Below are positions 1-9,243 of a stretch of 64,000 bases of DNA, piece by piece. A program made the translations under genes and the position numbers. The number at the start of each line of letters is the position of its first letter. Position 1 is the stretch's first letter. This stretch comes from Jeotgalibaca ciconiae (GTDB taxonomy: Bacteria; Bacillota; Bacilli; Lactobacillales; Aerococcaceae): positions 124,001 to 188,000 of the forward strand of contig NZ_CP034465.1 of NCBI RefSeq assembly GCF_003955755.1. The letters run 5' to 3'. Below the pieces are notes generated by a model. The model searched no databases, was not told the origin of the DNA, and saw only the letters and a list, made by a program, of their open reading frames with translations.

Positions 1-736
1 TATATTCGTATGCATTCACATTGAAAAATTGTAAATAATATCCCACTAAACGATCGATGTCCATTCGAATTCCTTCTTTATCCGCGCGTTCAATGATGTC
101 TAATAATGTTTTAACAGGAAGCAAATACATATTTAAACTGTGTGCAACCATTTCATCGGGATAATTCCAATCAAGGCTGGATATTAATCTCTGCAATTTA
201 TTATCTTGCTCTAATACTGCCACTTTTTCATAAGGATGGTTTTTTACTTTTTCCACAGGTACATTCTTGTAAATCAAAGTAACATCTCCATCATTTGCTA
301 AATGGAAATCCAATACATCTTGTAGATCAACTTTAGCAACGATTTTCCCACCAGAAACCACAACATATTTTGCTAATGATTTTTTCAAGAATTCTTTATG
401 ATTTACATAAAAATTATTTTCATCAAAACTTTCATCTCCCATTACTTGTTTCAAATAGGTTTGAGAGAAGGTAAAGATTCCTCCACGTAGTTTTGACTCT
501 AATCCCCAGGCAGATCCGCTGCGAATATGGTCATAAATAGAACGACCACTTCCCCCAATAAAGATTCCTACTGAATCAATTCCGGCATGACTAATACTCG
601 ACAATTGGAAATCAATTGCGCGGTACCTCCCAGCAACTGGTAAAGCAGCCACCGGACGTAATCGTGTTAATGGATATAAGTCTTTACTACTTGAATCTGT
701 CAAACTCATAATGGCACACATACTATTCATTCTCAT
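1..736 (-). CDS. glgD: Glucose-1-phosphate adenylyltransferase subunit GlgD (partial, 3' end outside window)
   Basis: About 245 codons are visible and the C-terminus lies beyond the left edge. The protein begins [16 protein letters not shown] and continues into a nucleotidyltransferase fold ([20 protein letters not shown]). It lacks the intact GGQGTRL loop of the neighbouring GlgC. That is typical of GlgD, the regulatory partner that forms a heteromeric ADP-glucose pyrophosphorylase with GlgC in Firmicutes. The start (ATG 736, or ATG 730) overlaps the last codons of glgC, so the two are translationally coupled. glgA and glgP would be expected further left. Confidence 0.93.
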   Translation of the reverse strand, partial: MRMNSMCAIMSLTDSSSKDLYPLTRLRPVAALPVAGRYRAIDFQLSSISHAGIDSVGIFIGGSGRSIYDHIRSGSAWGLESKLRGGIFTFSQTYLKQVMGDESFDENNFYVNHKEFLKKSLAKYVVVSGGKIVAKVDLQDVLDFHLANDGDVTLIYKNVPVEKVKNHPYEKVAVLEQDNKLQRLISSLDWNYPDEMVAHSLNMYLLPVKTLLDIIERADKEGIRMDIDRLVGYYLQFFNVNAYEY

Positions 737-1871
737 GATTTACTCCCCCAATCACTTCAGCATACCCAATCACTTCTATCTCACCTTTTTTGCCAATTAA
801 TTTTGTTCCATCTTTGATTTGCGCATGTTCTCCAACAATCGCATATTCTATTTGGACATCTTTTCCAATCGTTGCATTTGCCATAATCAGGCTGTCTTTC
901 ACCTTACTATTTTCGCCAACTTTTACTTCTTGAGAAATAATAGAATTTTCAACGCAGCCCTCTATGTAACAGCCATCTGCAATCATTGCATTTTTTACCT
1001 GTCCTTTATCTGATATAAATTGGGGCGGAGCTACAGGACTTTTTGTATAGATACGCCATTCATCATCACGTATATGCAAGCTATGGTCTGGGTTTAAAAA
1101 TTCCATATTGGCTTCCCAAAGGCTTTCAATTGTTCCAACATCTTTCCAATAACCATTGAACGCATAAGCGAAAAGTTTTTCTTTGTTATCAAGGTAAGCT
1201 GGAATTACGTCATGCCCAAAATCTACCATTTTTTTCCCTTGTTTCTGATCTTCTGCTAAATACTTACGTAATTTATCCCAAGTAAAAATGTAAATCCCCA
1301 TTGAAGCAAGGTTACTTTTAGGTTCTGCTGGTTTTTCATCGAATTCGATAATAGAATCATCCTCAGCCGTGTTCATGATCCCAAATCGAGATGCTTCTTC
1401 AATTGGAACAGGGATTACACCAACCGTTAAATCTGCTCCCGTTTCTTTATGAAAATCCAACATTGCTGAATAGTCCATTTTATAAATATGATCCCCTGAA
1501 AGAATTAAAACATATTCTGGATTTTGTGAATCAATATAAGGAATATTCTGTGTAATTGCGTTAGCAGTTCCCGTGAACCAATTCTCGCCCTCTGAGTTTG
1601 TATAAGGCTGCAGAATCGTCGCATTGCTGCGATGTCCGCTCAATCCCCAAGCTTCTCCATTTCCAATATGATCATTCAACTCTAAAGGCTCATATTGCGT
1701 CACTACTCCGACTTGTTCAATACCTGAGTGAGCACAGTTGCTAAGCACAAAGTCAATAATCCGATAACGTCCTCCAAATGGAACTGCAGGTTTAGCAGTT
1801 TCACGCGTTAATTTTCCTAGCCGAGTTCCTTGTCCTCCAGCTAATATCATAGCAATCATTTCATTCTTCAT
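723..1871 (-). CDS. glgC: Glucose-1-phosphate adenylyltransferase (ADP-glucose pyrophosphorylase) GlgC
   Basis: This 382-residue enzyme makes ADP-glucose from ATP and glucose-1-phosphate, the committed step of glycogen synthesis. The N-terminal loop AGGQGTRL (residues 11-18) binds nucleotide. [10 protein letters not shown] and the FDEKP segment are the usual sugar-phosphate and product-binding signatures. The C-terminus is a left-handed beta-helix with hexapeptide-like repeats (for example [18 protein letters not shown]). The length is normal for the family. It lies 34 bp downstream of glgB and overlaps glgD, so the three form one operon. Confidence 0.97.
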   Translation of the reverse strand: MKNEMIAMILAGGQGTRLGKLTRETAKPAVPFGGRYRIIDFVLSNCAHSGIEQVGVVTQYEPLELNDHIGNGEAWGLSGHRSNATILQPYTNSEGENWFTGTANAITQNIPYIDSQNPEYVLILSGDHIYKMDYSAMLDFHKETGADLTVGVIPVPIEEASRFGIMNTAEDDSIIEFDEKPAEPKSNLASMGIYIFTWDKLRKYLAEDQKQGKKMVDFGHDVIPAYLDNKEKLFAYAFNGYWKDVGTIESLWEANMEFLNPDHSLHIRDDEWRIYTKSPVAPPQFISDKGQVKNAMIADGCYIEGCVENSIISQEVKVGENSKVKDSLIMANATIGKDVQIEYAIVGEHAQIKDGTKLIGKKGEIEVIGYAEVIGGVNHENE

Positions 1872-1905
1872 ATTTATCAGGAAGTATTCTTCCCTTCCCC
1901 TCCTT

Positions 1906-3813
1906 CTACTTTTTATTCACTCCGTAAATTCTTTTTGGCCGAATATAAATTGTTCCCATTGCCGGTACAGTCAGTTCAATCACATAAGAAAATTGATTGA
2001 ATGATTTTTCAATTGTCTTCATATCCGCTTGTCCTTTCGTCCAAGTACCACCGAATTCACGCATTTCTGTGTTTAATAATTCTTCATAAGTTCCTTCATA
2101 AGGAACCCCTATGACAAAATTCCGACGTTCAATCGGCGTGAAATTACTAATAACGATTAAAAAATCTCTCTCTTTTTCTGACTTACGTATAAAAGATAAT
2201 ACCGTTTCTAAATGATTATCGGCATCGATAAGTTCCATACCGTTTCGTGAATCATCGATTTCATATAAAGCTTTTTGCTTCTTGTAGAGTTGATTTAATG
2301 TTTTTATAAAAGAATGGTATTCACTATTAAATTCTTGATTCAGTACTTTCCATTCAAGCTCTTCATAGAAACGCCATTCTAAAAATTGTCCCAGTTCATT
2401 TCCCATGAAATTCAATTTTTTCCCTGGATGAGCGAGCATATATGCTTGAAGATTCCGCAGAGTCGCAAATTGATTGTAACGATCACCTGGAATTCTCCCA
2501 AGCAAAGATCGTTTTCCATGGACGACTTCATCGTGTGAGATTGGAAGGATGAAATTTTCATTGAAAGCATACATAAATGAAAAAGTAAGTAAATTAAAAT
2601 GATCTTTTCTAAAAAAAGGATCCATTGAAAAGAACTCTAAGGTGTCATTCATCCAGCCCATATTCCATTTGTAATTAAATCCCAAACCGCCCATTTCAAT
2701 CGGCCGGGTGACATTTGCCCAAGAAGTACTTTCTTCAGCAATCATTAGCATTTGATGATCACGAGCGAAGACAACTGTATTTAATTTTTGAAGGAAGTCC
2801 ATTCCTTGTCGGTTGTGATTACTTCCATCTTCATTTGGTGTCCATGGACCTTCGTCGTAGTCTAGATAAAGCATGTTGGAAACTGCATCCACTCGAATTC
2901 CATCAATGTGAAATTCTTCCATCCAATAAATTGCATTGGAAATCAAAAAGCTGTGAACCTGTTTCTTGCCTAAATCAAAATTTAAACTACCCCATCGCTT
3001 ATTATCTGCGCGATTTGAATCTTGATACTCAAAGGTAGGCGTACCGTCAAAATAAGCTAAGGCATAATCATTTCGACAAAAATGACCCGGTACCCAATCA
3101 AGTATAATTCCAATCCCATTACGATGAGCTTCTTCAACAAAATCACGAAACTCTTCTACATTTCCATAACGTGCAGCAACAGCATAATATCCAGTAATTT
3201 GATAACCCCAGGAAGCTTCTAATGGATGCTCCATTAACGGCATAAACTCAATATGGGTATAGCCCATTTCTTTTACATAGGGAATGAGCGTTTCAGCAAG
3301 TTCTTTGAAAGAATACGAAGTTCCATCGGGATGACGGCGCCACGAAGCAAAGTGTACTTCGTAAATGTTTAACGGCCTGTTATAAATAGGTTTGCGTTTT
3401 TTATTTGCGAACCAGTGACCATCTCGCCATTTTTTATTTGGAAGATCTTGTACAAGTGAAGCATCTTTCGGAGGAACTTCATATGCGAATGCATAAGGAT
3501 CAATTTTGTAGAAGGAATGCCCATCTTGATTTTCAATTAAATATTTATAACAATCTCCTTCTGAAGCAGTTGGATCGAATACCGACCAAGCCCCAGTTTT
3601 ACCTATTTTTTCCATTTGGATTGGATTCCATTCGGAAAAATCTCCTGCCAAATGAACATTTTTTGCATTTGGTGCCCATACGGTAAAACGCCAACCATTT
3701 AACTCATCTTCAAAACTACGCTTGCTTCCGAACAATCGGTAACTTTCAAAATGTTCTCCGTTATTAAACAGATACATCTCTTTTTCCAAATCTTTATAAA
3801 GATTTCTTTTCAT
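1906..3813 (-). CDS. glgB: 1,4-alpha-glucan branching enzyme GlgB
   Basis: This 635-residue GH13 enzyme introduces alpha-1,6 branches into glycogen. An N-terminal CBM48-like beta-sandwich (about residues 35-110, [10 protein letters not shown]) precedes the (beta/alpha)8 barrel. GH13 regions are visible: ILDWVPGHF (region I), [10 protein letters not shown] with nucleophile D309, IAEES with acid/base E360, and [10 protein letters not shown] with H427/D428. A C-terminal beta domain follows. It is the first gene of the glgB-glgC-glgD operon. The AAAGGAG ribosome site lies about 11 nt before the ATG. Confidence 0.97.
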   Translation of the reverse strand: MKRNLYKDLEKEMYLFNNGEHFESYRLFGSKRSFEDELNGWRFTVWAPNAKNVHLAGDFSEWNPIQMEKIGKTGAWSVFDPTASEGDCYKYLIENQDGHSFYKIDPYAFAYEVPPKDASLVQDLPNKKWRDGHWFANKKRKPIYNRPLNIYEVHFASWRRHPDGTSYSFKELAETLIPYVKEMGYTHIEFMPLMEHPLEASWGYQITGYYAVAARYGNVEEFRDFVEEAHRNGIGIILDWVPGHFCRNDYALAYFDGTPTFEYQDSNRADNKRWGSLNFDLGKKQVHSFLISNAIYWMEEFHIDGIRVDAVSNMLYLDYDEGPWTPNEDGSNHNRQGMDFLQKLNTVVFARDHQMLMIAEESTSWANVTRPIEMGGLGFNYKWNMGWMNDTLEFFSMDPFFRKDHFNLLTFSFMYAFNENFILPISHDEVVHGKRSLLGRIPGDRYNQFATLRNLQAYMLAHPGKKLNFMGNELGQFLEWRFYEELEWKVLNQEFNSEYHSFIKTLNQLYKKQKALYEIDDSRNGMELIDADNHLETVLSFIRKSEKERDFLIVISNFTPIERRNFVIGVPYEGTYEELLNTEMREFGGTWTKGQADMKTIEKSFNQFSYVIELTVPAMGTIYIRPKRIYGVNKK

Positions 3814-4152
3814 GTCCTACATAGCTCCTTTCCTCAAAAAAATTACGTTCTTTACCATCCTTCAAAAATTAATAAAAAATTAAAATATTTATATACTCAT
3901 CATATCATTGCTTGAATAATTCTGCTATTATTCCACTGTAAAAACAAGAATTTCCTCATTTTAATTGTGGTAAATTGTTCACATTTTATATCTCTCGACA
4001 TATGCCTCACCACTTTGTAACCGCTTAATGTTTTTATCGATAGTTTCAACTTATGTATAGTGATAGATTTATACTTTCCTTGGTTTTATCCTTACAATTC
4101 AATGAGATTTTTTATGAATTGTATGCTTTTCATAAAAATTAACGAAATACGT
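3814..4152. promoter_or_regulatory. Upstream region of the glg operon
   Basis: AT-rich stretch without a gene. On the minus strand a possible promoter for glgB is TTCAAG (3911-3916 read in reverse), 17 bp, then TATAAA (3888-3893). A sequence resembling a catabolite-response element (TGTAACCGCTTAAT, 4016-4029) matches the CcpA consensus TGWAANCGNTNWCA except for its last two bases. It lies well upstream of that promoter, so its role is speculative. Confidence 0.35.
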
Positions 4153-4190
4153 AAAAAGCAATGCCCTCTACTTCAAGGTCATTGCTTTTT
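4153..4190. terminator. Bidirectional terminator after the phosphodiesterase gene
   Basis: An 11-bp perfect stem, AAAAAGCAATG paired with CATTGCTTTTT, with a 16-nt loop. A-tract and T-tract flank it on both strands. Its right arm overlaps the stop codon of the minus-strand gene. Confidence 0.8.
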
Positions 4191-5483
4191 TATAGAATCA
4201 TTCAAAAAAAGTTCATGCAAAACTCTTCCATCTGTTTTAGTTGGATATTTCAAACCGATTGCATGTAAAAATGTTGGGCCTTCATCCACTAAACGTGCTT
4301 GTTCCATTCGTGCTTCTTTATCAATTCCTGGTCCAGAAAGAAGTAACATGGTTGTATAATTTTTCTTTTCTGGATGAAATCCATGTGTTGCTTTTAATAA
4401 TTTTCTATCTTTAACCGTTTTAGCAGTGCTTTCCATAAATGGATAAATGACATCATCAGCAAAGTAATAACCACTCTTTGCTTCTATTAAAAAGATACAG
4501 TTTGAATCTGCCCCATCCCATTTTGTATCATCAGACGTATAAATGGTTTCAATACGCGAATCAATTCCTTTTAAAGCATCCAATATCATTTTATTAGTAA
4601 TGGAAGGATCTTTTCGGTAAATATAGGCAGCACCATCCGCTGATTTTACGATTACTTTCCATGATGTAATCATGTTTTTCTTATTTTTGGTAATCCAGCC
4701 TTTGTCTAAAAATAAATAATTGGGACGGACAACCGTGTGAGTATCAATCTGATAATGATCACCTAGCACTGCTAACACAGTATCTTTAGCGATATCAGCT
4801 TCTTCCATTGCATCTAATATTCTTCCTAAACGATTATCCATACGAATGAGTGCTTCTTTTGCTTGATTGCTTCGAACACCGTATTCATGACGCATACTGT
4901 CCAAATCTACTAAATGAAGCGCTAGTATATCGGGTTTTTTATTTAGGATTGTATCAATCGCAACTTCCGTTACAAAGTCATCCAATTCAGGTTGATTAAT
5001 ACCCTTTCGGAGATGTTTGTGTTTCTTATTCATCTCTAATAGATAACGTAAACTTGATGCATATGCGGAGACCATCACTTGCTTTTGCCAAGGTCGTGTC
5101 GGAAAAATTTCTGCAATGTTGTAATCGATCATTTTGCTTCTTCCAGTAACCGGCCATAATAATGACGCAATCGAATATCCAGCTTTTTTTGCGACATCAA
5201 AAATAGTAGGCACCTTTATTTCTGATGCATACCAATACCAATCAGGTGCTGTTCGTTCTGGCTGTAAATGAGTATTATTAATTATTCCGTGTTTCTCTGG
5301 ATACATTCCCGTTACAATTGAAGTATGCGCCATATAGGTCAAAGAAGGATATACCGTACGTACTCCAATTACTTGTGCACTCGAATCCATAATTTTTTTA
5401 AAATTTGGAAGTGTAGAAGCAAATTGTAAATCTGCATCACCAAAAGCATCTAAAGAAATAATATACAATTTTTTCTTTGTCAT
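4179..5483 (-). CDS. Type I phosphodiesterase / nucleotide pyrophosphatase family protein
   Basis: This 434-residue member of the alkaline phosphatase superfamily has a metal-binding Asp near the start (IISLDAFGD, D12). The Thr nucleophile region YPSLTYMAHTSIVTGMYPEK corresponds to the TFPNHxSIVTG block of ENPP-type phosphodiesterases, with T49 as likely nucleophile. Further metal ligands are in HLVDLDSMRHEYG, VLGDHYQID and the C-terminal THGFHP. There is no signal peptide, so it is probably cytoplasmic. The substrate is unknown. The start is supported by AGGAGGG 7 nt upstream. It appears monocistronic. Confidence 0.85.
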   Translation of the reverse strand: MTKKKLYIISLDAFGDADLQFASTLPNFKKIMDSSAQVIGVRTVYPSLTYMAHTSIVTGMYPEKHGIINNTHLQPERTAPDWYWYASEIKVPTIFDVAKKAGYSIASLLWPVTGRSKMIDYNIAEIFPTRPWQKQVMVSAYASSLRYLLEMNKKHKHLRKGINQPELDDFVTEVAIDTILNKKPDILALHLVDLDSMRHEYGVRSNQAKEALIRMDNRLGRILDAMEEADIAKDTVLAVLGDHYQIDTHTVVRPNYLFLDKGWITKNKKNMITSWKVIVKSADGAAYIYRKDPSITNKMILDALKGIDSRIETIYTSDDTKWDGADSNCIFLIEAKSGYYFADDVIYPFMESTAKTVKDRKLLKATHGFHPEKKNYTTMLLLSGPGIDKEARMEQARLVDEGPTFLHAIGLKYPTKTDGRVLHELFLNDSIKKQ

Positions 5484-5550
5484 TTCTCAGCCCTCCTATG
5501 TGTCTTAATGATAACACAAGATTAGATAAACGGAATAGAATTTAGAATGA

Positions 5551-5710
5551 ATAAGAAAAGCGGACAAGTCCGCCTTGGCCTATGAAAAAATAGGAAATTT
5601 GACCCTGAATGAGCAGCGAAGCGCGCAATGGGGCAAATTTATCTTTTTTTCACTAGGTCAGGACTTGGGAGCTAGACATTGATGGCTGAACTTATAATCC
5701 CCTAGTCTAT
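5551..5710 (-). repeat. Dispersed post-terminator element, copy A (short form, 160 nt)
   Basis: Read on the minus strand it starts ATAGACTAGGGGATTATAAG and ends GCGGACTTGTCCGCTTTTC plus TTAT. It is nearly identical to copies at 6961-7120, 52416-52625 and 63165-63374, and lacks a 50-nt internal block present in the last two. It lies about 25 bp past the U-tract of the terminator of the DUF4349 gene. Confidence 0.9.
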
Positions 5711-5734
5711 GAAAAAACTCTCAAATCCTAATCA

Positions 5735-5775
5735 GAAACAAAGAACTCCATCTGCAAGATTGCAAATGGAGCTCT
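5735..5775 (-). terminator. Terminator of the DUF4349 lipoprotein gene
   Basis: The stem AGAACTCCATCTGCA (5742-5756) pairs with TGCAAATGGAGCTCT (5761-5775) with two mismatches. On the minus strand it is followed by TTTGTTTC. Confidence 0.75.
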
Positions 5776-5788
5776 TCAAAAATCGATA

Positions 5789-6814
5789 TTAGCTTGAAGG
5801 ATTGTTATCTTTATCATTTTTAATTTGTTGCTCTTTTTCCTCTGCCTTCTTCTTCGGAAGTGGTCTCTGGCGGACTGACGCCTTTCGATGTTCTATTCTT
5901 TCTTTTTGACGTTTACGTAATTCCTCTTTCTTCTCATTTCGTTTTTTAAAATATGTTGTGTTGTGATACCAACGGCTAATGCCTAAATATAGAAGGAAGA
6001 GAATACCAATAATCAAGATGAACGGCAATGCATATACAAGCCAAATGACAGCATCCTGTAACCAGTAGTAGAAAACAAAGATAGAATCCAACACTGCTTC
6101 TTTTAATCGTTCCCAGAATGGAATACCGTCTCCACGAGTATCAGAAATTCTTTGTCTTTCAGAGACTGTTAAATATACTTCTGTATAAGCGACTAAATCG
6201 TCAATTGATTCTAGCTGCGATTGTAACGTCTCTCTTTCTGCTATGGTCTCACTTAAATTATCTTCTATTAATAAAATTTGTTCAATCGTGGTTGCTTCAT
6301 TTAAAAGTTCCGTTAAACGAGCTTCTTTTTGATTGAGTACTTCAATTCGTGCTTCGGTATCGCGATAAGTTTGTGTCACATCTTCCGAACCAATTTGCTC
6401 GCTTACCTTTACAGCTTCCATGCCCTCTAATTCACTTAAAAAAGTATTTAAAGATTCAGTAGGTACACGCAAAGTATAATCTACTCGCTTATATTCTCTG
6501 GCATCTGGTCCAAAAGACCCACTTGGTGAATAACTTGATTCATATGAATATTCAATATATGCATTATTTTGATTGACCGCATTCAAAATATGGCTAATCG
6601 TGTCTGAATACTCCAATGTTTCATAGTTCAGGGTGACAGTTTTAATAACTTTTTCTCCAATTAAGTTACTTCCACTATCCTCCACGCTATTTTCTTGAGA
6701 AGTGCCACCAGCTCCCGGAGCTGCAGCATCTTCCGTACTGGATGTATCTTGTTCTGAACAAGCAACTAAAATAAATGCAATAAAAATCATTAATAATTTA
6801 TAAGATTTTTTCAT
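5789..6814 (-). CDS. DUF4349 domain lipoprotein
   Basis: Predicted lipoprotein of about 341 residues. The signal sequence ends in the lipobox ILVAC. A serine/glutamate-rich linker follows, then the DUF4349 core (KTVTLNYETLEYSDTI through the VDYTLRVPTESL block). A long coiled-coil region comes next (RIEVLNQKEARLTELLNEA onward). A C-terminal membrane segment near YALPFILIIGILFLLYLG precedes a strongly basic tail. The function of the family is unknown. The start is set at ATG 6814, which has AAGGGGAG 5 nt upstream. An upstream in-frame TTG at 6835 lacks such a site. Confidence 0.85.
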   Translation of the reverse strand: MKKSYKLLMIFIAFILVACSEQDTSSTEDAAAPGAGGTSQENSVEDSGSNLIGEKVIKTVTLNYETLEYSDTISHILNAVNQNNAYIEYSYESSYSPSGSFGPDAREYKRVDYTLRVPTESLNTFLSELEGMEAVKVSEQIGSEDVTQTYRDTEARIEVLNQKEARLTELLNEATTIEQILLIEDNLSETIAERETLQSQLESIDDLVAYTEVYLTVSERQRISDTRGDGIPFWERLKEAVLDSIFVFYYWLQDAVIWLVYALPFILIIGILFLLYLGISRWYHNTTYFKKRNEKKEELRKRQKERIEHRKASVRQRPLPKKKAEEKEQQIKNDKDNNPSS

Positions 6815-6849
6815 TCTCTCCCCTTCTTTCGCCAATCTTCTTTGGATAC

Positions 6850-6878
6850 ATTATATCAGTAGTGACTCCTAATAAGAA
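6850..6878 (-). promoter_or_regulatory. Promoter of the DUF4349 gene
   Basis: TATAAT (6850-6855 on the complement) and TTCTTA (6873-6878) with a 17-bp spacer, about 36 bp upstream of the ribosome-site-supported ATG. Confidence 0.55.
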
Positions 6879-6893
6879 ATAACTTGAATATTT

Positions 6894-6920
6894 TATTAGA
6901 AAAACGGCCAAGTCCACTCA
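6894..6920 (-). repeat. Degenerate tail of a post-terminator element
   Basis: On the minus strand the sequence TGGACTTGGCCGTTTTTC resembles the terminal hairpin and U-tract of the dispersed element. It lies just beyond copy B, with the same polarity. Confidence 0.4.
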
Positions 6921-6938
6921 TCGTTGAGGGCAGAGAAA

Positions 6939-6957
6939 CTTGTTAATCATTAACAAG
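6939..6957. repeat. 19-nt perfect palindrome
   Basis: CTTGTTAAT-C-ATTAACAAG is a perfect inverted repeat. It lies between the promoter of the DUF4349 gene and element copy B. It could be an operator or a small hairpin; nothing here decides which. Confidence 0.5.
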
Positions 6958-6960
6958 AAA

Positions 6961-7120
6961 ATAAGAAAAGCGGACAAGTCCGCCTTGACCTATGAAAAAA
7001 TAGGAAATTTGACCCTGAATGAGCAGCGAAGCGCGCAATGGGCCAAATTTATCTTTTTTTCACTAGGTCAGGACTTGGGAGCTAGACATTGATGGCTGAA
7101 CTTATAATCCCCTAGTCTAT
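6961..7120 (-). repeat. Dispersed post-terminator element, copy B (short form, 160 nt)
   Basis: Identical in length to copy A and differing at only two positions that I can see (one in the spacer near 6988, one in the long stem near 7043). Its ATAGAC end directly abuts the U-tract of the terminator at 7121-7160. Confidence 0.92.
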
Positions 7121-7160
7121 AAAAAAGAGCTGTAACCCATTTATGGGTTACAGCTCTTTT
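7121..7160. terminator. Intrinsic terminator next to element copy B
   Basis: A stem of about 15 bp, AAAAGAGCTGTAACCCAT pairing with ATGGGTTACAGCTCTTTT. It is symmetrical and can act in both directions. On the minus strand its U-tract runs straight into the element. Confidence 0.85.
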
Positions 7161-7336
7161 GCGGCATGATTTCTCATGGATAAATTTGGTTCACATCCGC
7201 CTTTATCATACATCCACTTCCTGTGGTGTGCATAGCACATATGTCCCGCATCAACTGCAATCTTTATATCGATTGCAAGTCGCCTCGTCGCATAAGGAAT
7301 ATACTAACATATATAATCTGAAATTGCAAAGCTTTT
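7161..7336. other. Non-annotated stretch downstream of the glyoxalase gene
   Basis: No convincing gene was found. It holds an inverted repeat TGCAATC (7256-7262) / GATTGCA (7271-7277). The minus strand has two short cysteine-containing reading frames interrupted by stops, which could be decayed coding sequence. The terminator at its left end may belong to the glyoxalase transcript or to a small RNA. Confidence 0.3.
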
Positions 7337-7711
7337 TTAACGATCTTGAACTACTTCTATTTTGTAGCCGTCTGGATCCATCACAAAATAATAACGAAAC
7401 TCTGAATTGGGTAACCCTTTCAAATCTGTTACTTCAAGCCCCGCTTCTCTGTGTTTTTGGTGAGCAGCAGGAACATCATCTACCGCAATCGCAATATGTC
7501 CATATCCATCGCCTAAATCATATGCATCATGATCAAAGTTATATGTTAACTCTAATTGATATGGATCATTTTCTAATGATAAATAAACAAGAGTGAACTT
7601 ATGCTCAGGATAATCTTTTCTATTAACCTCTTGGAAACCAAATGCTTCTTTATAAAAAGCTAACGATTCTTCCAAATTTTTCACTCGGACACAAGTATGA
7701 ACCATTTTCAT
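7337..7711 (-). CDS. gloA: VOC family protein, glyoxalase I-like (lactoylglutathione lyase)
   Basis: This 124-residue single-domain vicinal oxygen chelate protein resembles glyoxalase I, which isomerises the methylglyoxal-thiol hemithioacetal. It has the two beta-alpha-beta-beta-beta halves: HTCVRVKNLEESLAFYKEAF, then GYGHIAIAVDD and the closing DPDGYKIEVVQ. Plausible metal ligands are H4, a Glu in the LELTYN strand, H74 and the Glu of IEVV. The start ATG has AAAGGAG 9 nt upstream. The substrate is not proven. A glutathione reductase elsewhere in the window (30203-31552) suggests thiol metabolism is present. Confidence 0.8.
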   Translation of the reverse strand: MKMVHTCVRVKNLEESLAFYKEAFGFQEVNRKDYPEHKFTLVYLSLENDPYQLELTYNFDHDAYDLGDGYGHIAIAVDDVPAAHQKHREAGLEVTDLKGLPNSEFRYYFVMDPDGYKIEVVQDR

Positions 7712-7804
7712 ATTAATCGACTCCTTTATAATTATTCTATACTAACTAGTATCGTAACAAATTATTTATCTGCTGTCTTTCTTTTACACAAAATACATTT
7801 ATCC

Positions 7805-7833
7805 TTGTTTTCCAAAATAAACTACATTATGCT
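7805..7833 (+). promoter_or_regulatory. Promoter of the zinc-ribbon membrane protein gene
   Basis: TTGTTT (7805-7810), 17 bp, TATGCT (7828-7833), 34 bp before the ATG at 7867. Confidence 0.5.
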
Positions 7834-7866
7834 AATAGGGAAATTAAAAAAAGGAGACTTGCCCCA

Positions 7867-8667
7867 ATGAAAGAATGTTATTTTTGTAAAAGTATCATCC
7901 CTGAAGATGCGACTATTTGTCCGATGTGTGATTCTGATCTTACTGAAGTTGAAAATAAAGCAGTAGAAAATCCTCCTATCCCTGAAGAATATACCTTAAA
8001 CCAAGAAAAAAAATCTAGAAAACTTGAACGAAGTATCAGCTTTAAAAAAATTACAAACTCTTTTATCAATTACATAATCTATTCCGTTAAGCGTATTTCT
8101 CATCCTGTTCAGATTGATCAGCGTTCTGAGCGGCATCCAATTTATGGGTACATTACACTTGTACTTTCTTCTTTATTGTCTGCTGGAATTTTAACAAGAG
8201 TGTTTGCTGCTCTTGAAGACACTTATAAGTTTATGCTGGATATTTCAATTTTACCAACTTTGACTTTTACTTTTCGTCCATTTGAATGGTTTTGGAAATT
8301 AACTATTTTCTTTATCTGCTATTTTATTCTATTTACATTGGTTAGTTATTTATTTAAAAAAGCTTCTTCAAAAGAACCGCTCAATTTCAATAACTGGGTT
8401 ACACAGTATACTGCAATGAACACTTTCTATTTTGTCCTGCTGATGCTTGTATTTATCCTGGCAATGGTTTTACCGTTAGGGCTAGCTGTTCCAGCAATGT
8501 TAGTCACATTTCTATATTGCCTGAGCTATATCATTTCTTTTGTGGCCACCTTATATAATATCGATCGAGCAACATCAGAAAATAAAACATTTTATCAAGC
8601 TCTAATCGGTGTCAGCGTTCATTTCTTGATAATGAGCTTTGTAGCATACTTATTATTCAAAATTTAG
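7867..8667 (+). CDS. Zinc-ribbon domain, multi-pass membrane protein
   Basis: This 266-residue protein starts with a treble-clef or zinc-ribbon pattern CYFCKSIIPEDATICPMC (two CxxC pairs). A polar charged linker follows. Five or so hydrophobic segments from about residue 95 onward include LVLSSLLSAGILTRVFAAL and FFICYFILFTLVSYLF. The layout resembles Yip1/YckC-like proteins of Firmicutes with an N-terminal zinc ribbon. No function can be assigned. The ribosome site AAAGGAG is present. It is transcribed divergently from the glyoxalase gene. Confidence 0.75.
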   Translation: MKECYFCKSIIPEDATICPMCDSDLTEVENKAVENPPIPEEYTLNQEKKSRKLERSISFKKITNSFINYIIYSVKRISHPVQIDQRSERHPIYGYITLVLSSLLSAGILTRVFAALEDTYKFMLDISILPTLTFTFRPFEWFWKLTIFFICYFILFTLVSYLFKKASSKEPLNFNNWVTQYTAMNTFYFVLLMLVFILAMVLPLGLAVPAMLVTFLYCLSYIISFVATLYNIDRATSENKTFYQALIGVSVHFLIMSFVAYLLFKI

Positions 8668-8694
8668 AAAGACATCTTAATAGTGATTTTTTTT

Positions 8695-8731
8695 AAAATG
8701 AGGCCGGGATTTTTATCCCAACCTCATTTTT
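8695..8731. terminator. Bidirectional terminator between zinc-ribbon gene and cdd
   Basis: AAAATGAGG/CCTCATTTT outer stem with an inner GGGAT/ATCCC stem, between convergent genes. Confidence 0.85.
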
Positions 8732-8733
8732 GT

Positions 8734-9147
8734 TTAATTATCCATTGTTGAAAATGCAAAGGGTACCAACTCTTCTACTGTTACTTTTTTTATTTCATCG
8801 TTGCCATTCGTCAAATAAACTGGTGTGTCAGCCTGACATAACTCGACCATCACTTGTCTGCAAATACTGCATGGCGTAATATAATCCTTCGTGTTTGCAG
8901 AAACAGCAATCGCCACAACATCATCTTTCGAATATCCTCTTGTAATTCCAGTAAATAAAGCTGTCCTCTCGGCACAATTTGTTGCGCCAAACGAAACGTT
9001 TTCTACATTTACACCTTGGATAACTTGATTATCTTTATAAAGAATAGCTGCTCCTACAGGAAAATGAGAATAGGGAACATAAGCTTTTTCTTTAATTTCT
9101 TTCGCTTTTTCAACTAAAGACTTCACTTGATTTTCTTTTATTTCCAA
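8734..9147 (-). CDS. cdd: Cytidine deaminase
   Basis: This 137-residue homotetrameric-type cytidine deaminase converts cytidine or deoxycytidine to uridine for pyrimidine salvage. The zinc and catalytic motifs are complete: NCAERTAL with C58 and the proton-shuttle E60, and PCSICRQV with C93 and C96. The N-terminal VPYSHFPVGAA block is family-typical. The start codon is TTG, preceded by AAAGGA about 11 nt upstream; no ATG is available near that site. It appears monocistronic here. Confidence 0.95.
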   Translation of the reverse strand: MEIKENQVKSLVEKAKEIKEKAYVPYSHFPVGAAILYKDNQVIQGVNVENVSFGATNCAERTALFTGITRGYSKDDVVAIAVSANTKDYITPCSICRQVMVELCQADTPVYLTNGNDEIKKVTVEELVPFAFSTMDN

Positions 9148-9243
9148 ATTGAGAAATTCCTTTCAGATATATTTAATTGGTTGTATGGTTTATTATACCT
9201 TATTTTACTGTCACAAAGCTCTTTATTTCTTTAGCTAATGAAT

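Noticed and set aside
2715-3686. Plus-strand open frames of about 100 codons opposite glgB
   Set aside because: They are antisense shadows of a fully conserved gene, without ribosome sites or protein-like composition.
4016-4029. CcpA cre site controlling the glg operon
   Set aside because: The last two consensus bases do not match and the site lies over 100 bp upstream of the likely promoter; kept only as a remark.
4060-4359. 99-codon plus-strand frame spanning the phosphodiesterase terminator
   Set aside because: It runs through a clear terminator hairpin and into the antisense of a conserved gene.
5551-7120. Insertion sequence bounded by the two short element copies
   Set aside because: Between copies A and B there is only the DUF4349 lipoprotein gene; no transposase, no inverted orientation and no target duplications.
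7159-7596. 145-codon plus-strand frame overlapping the glyoxalase gene
   Set aside because: Mostly antisense to a conserved VOC gene, with no ribosome site.
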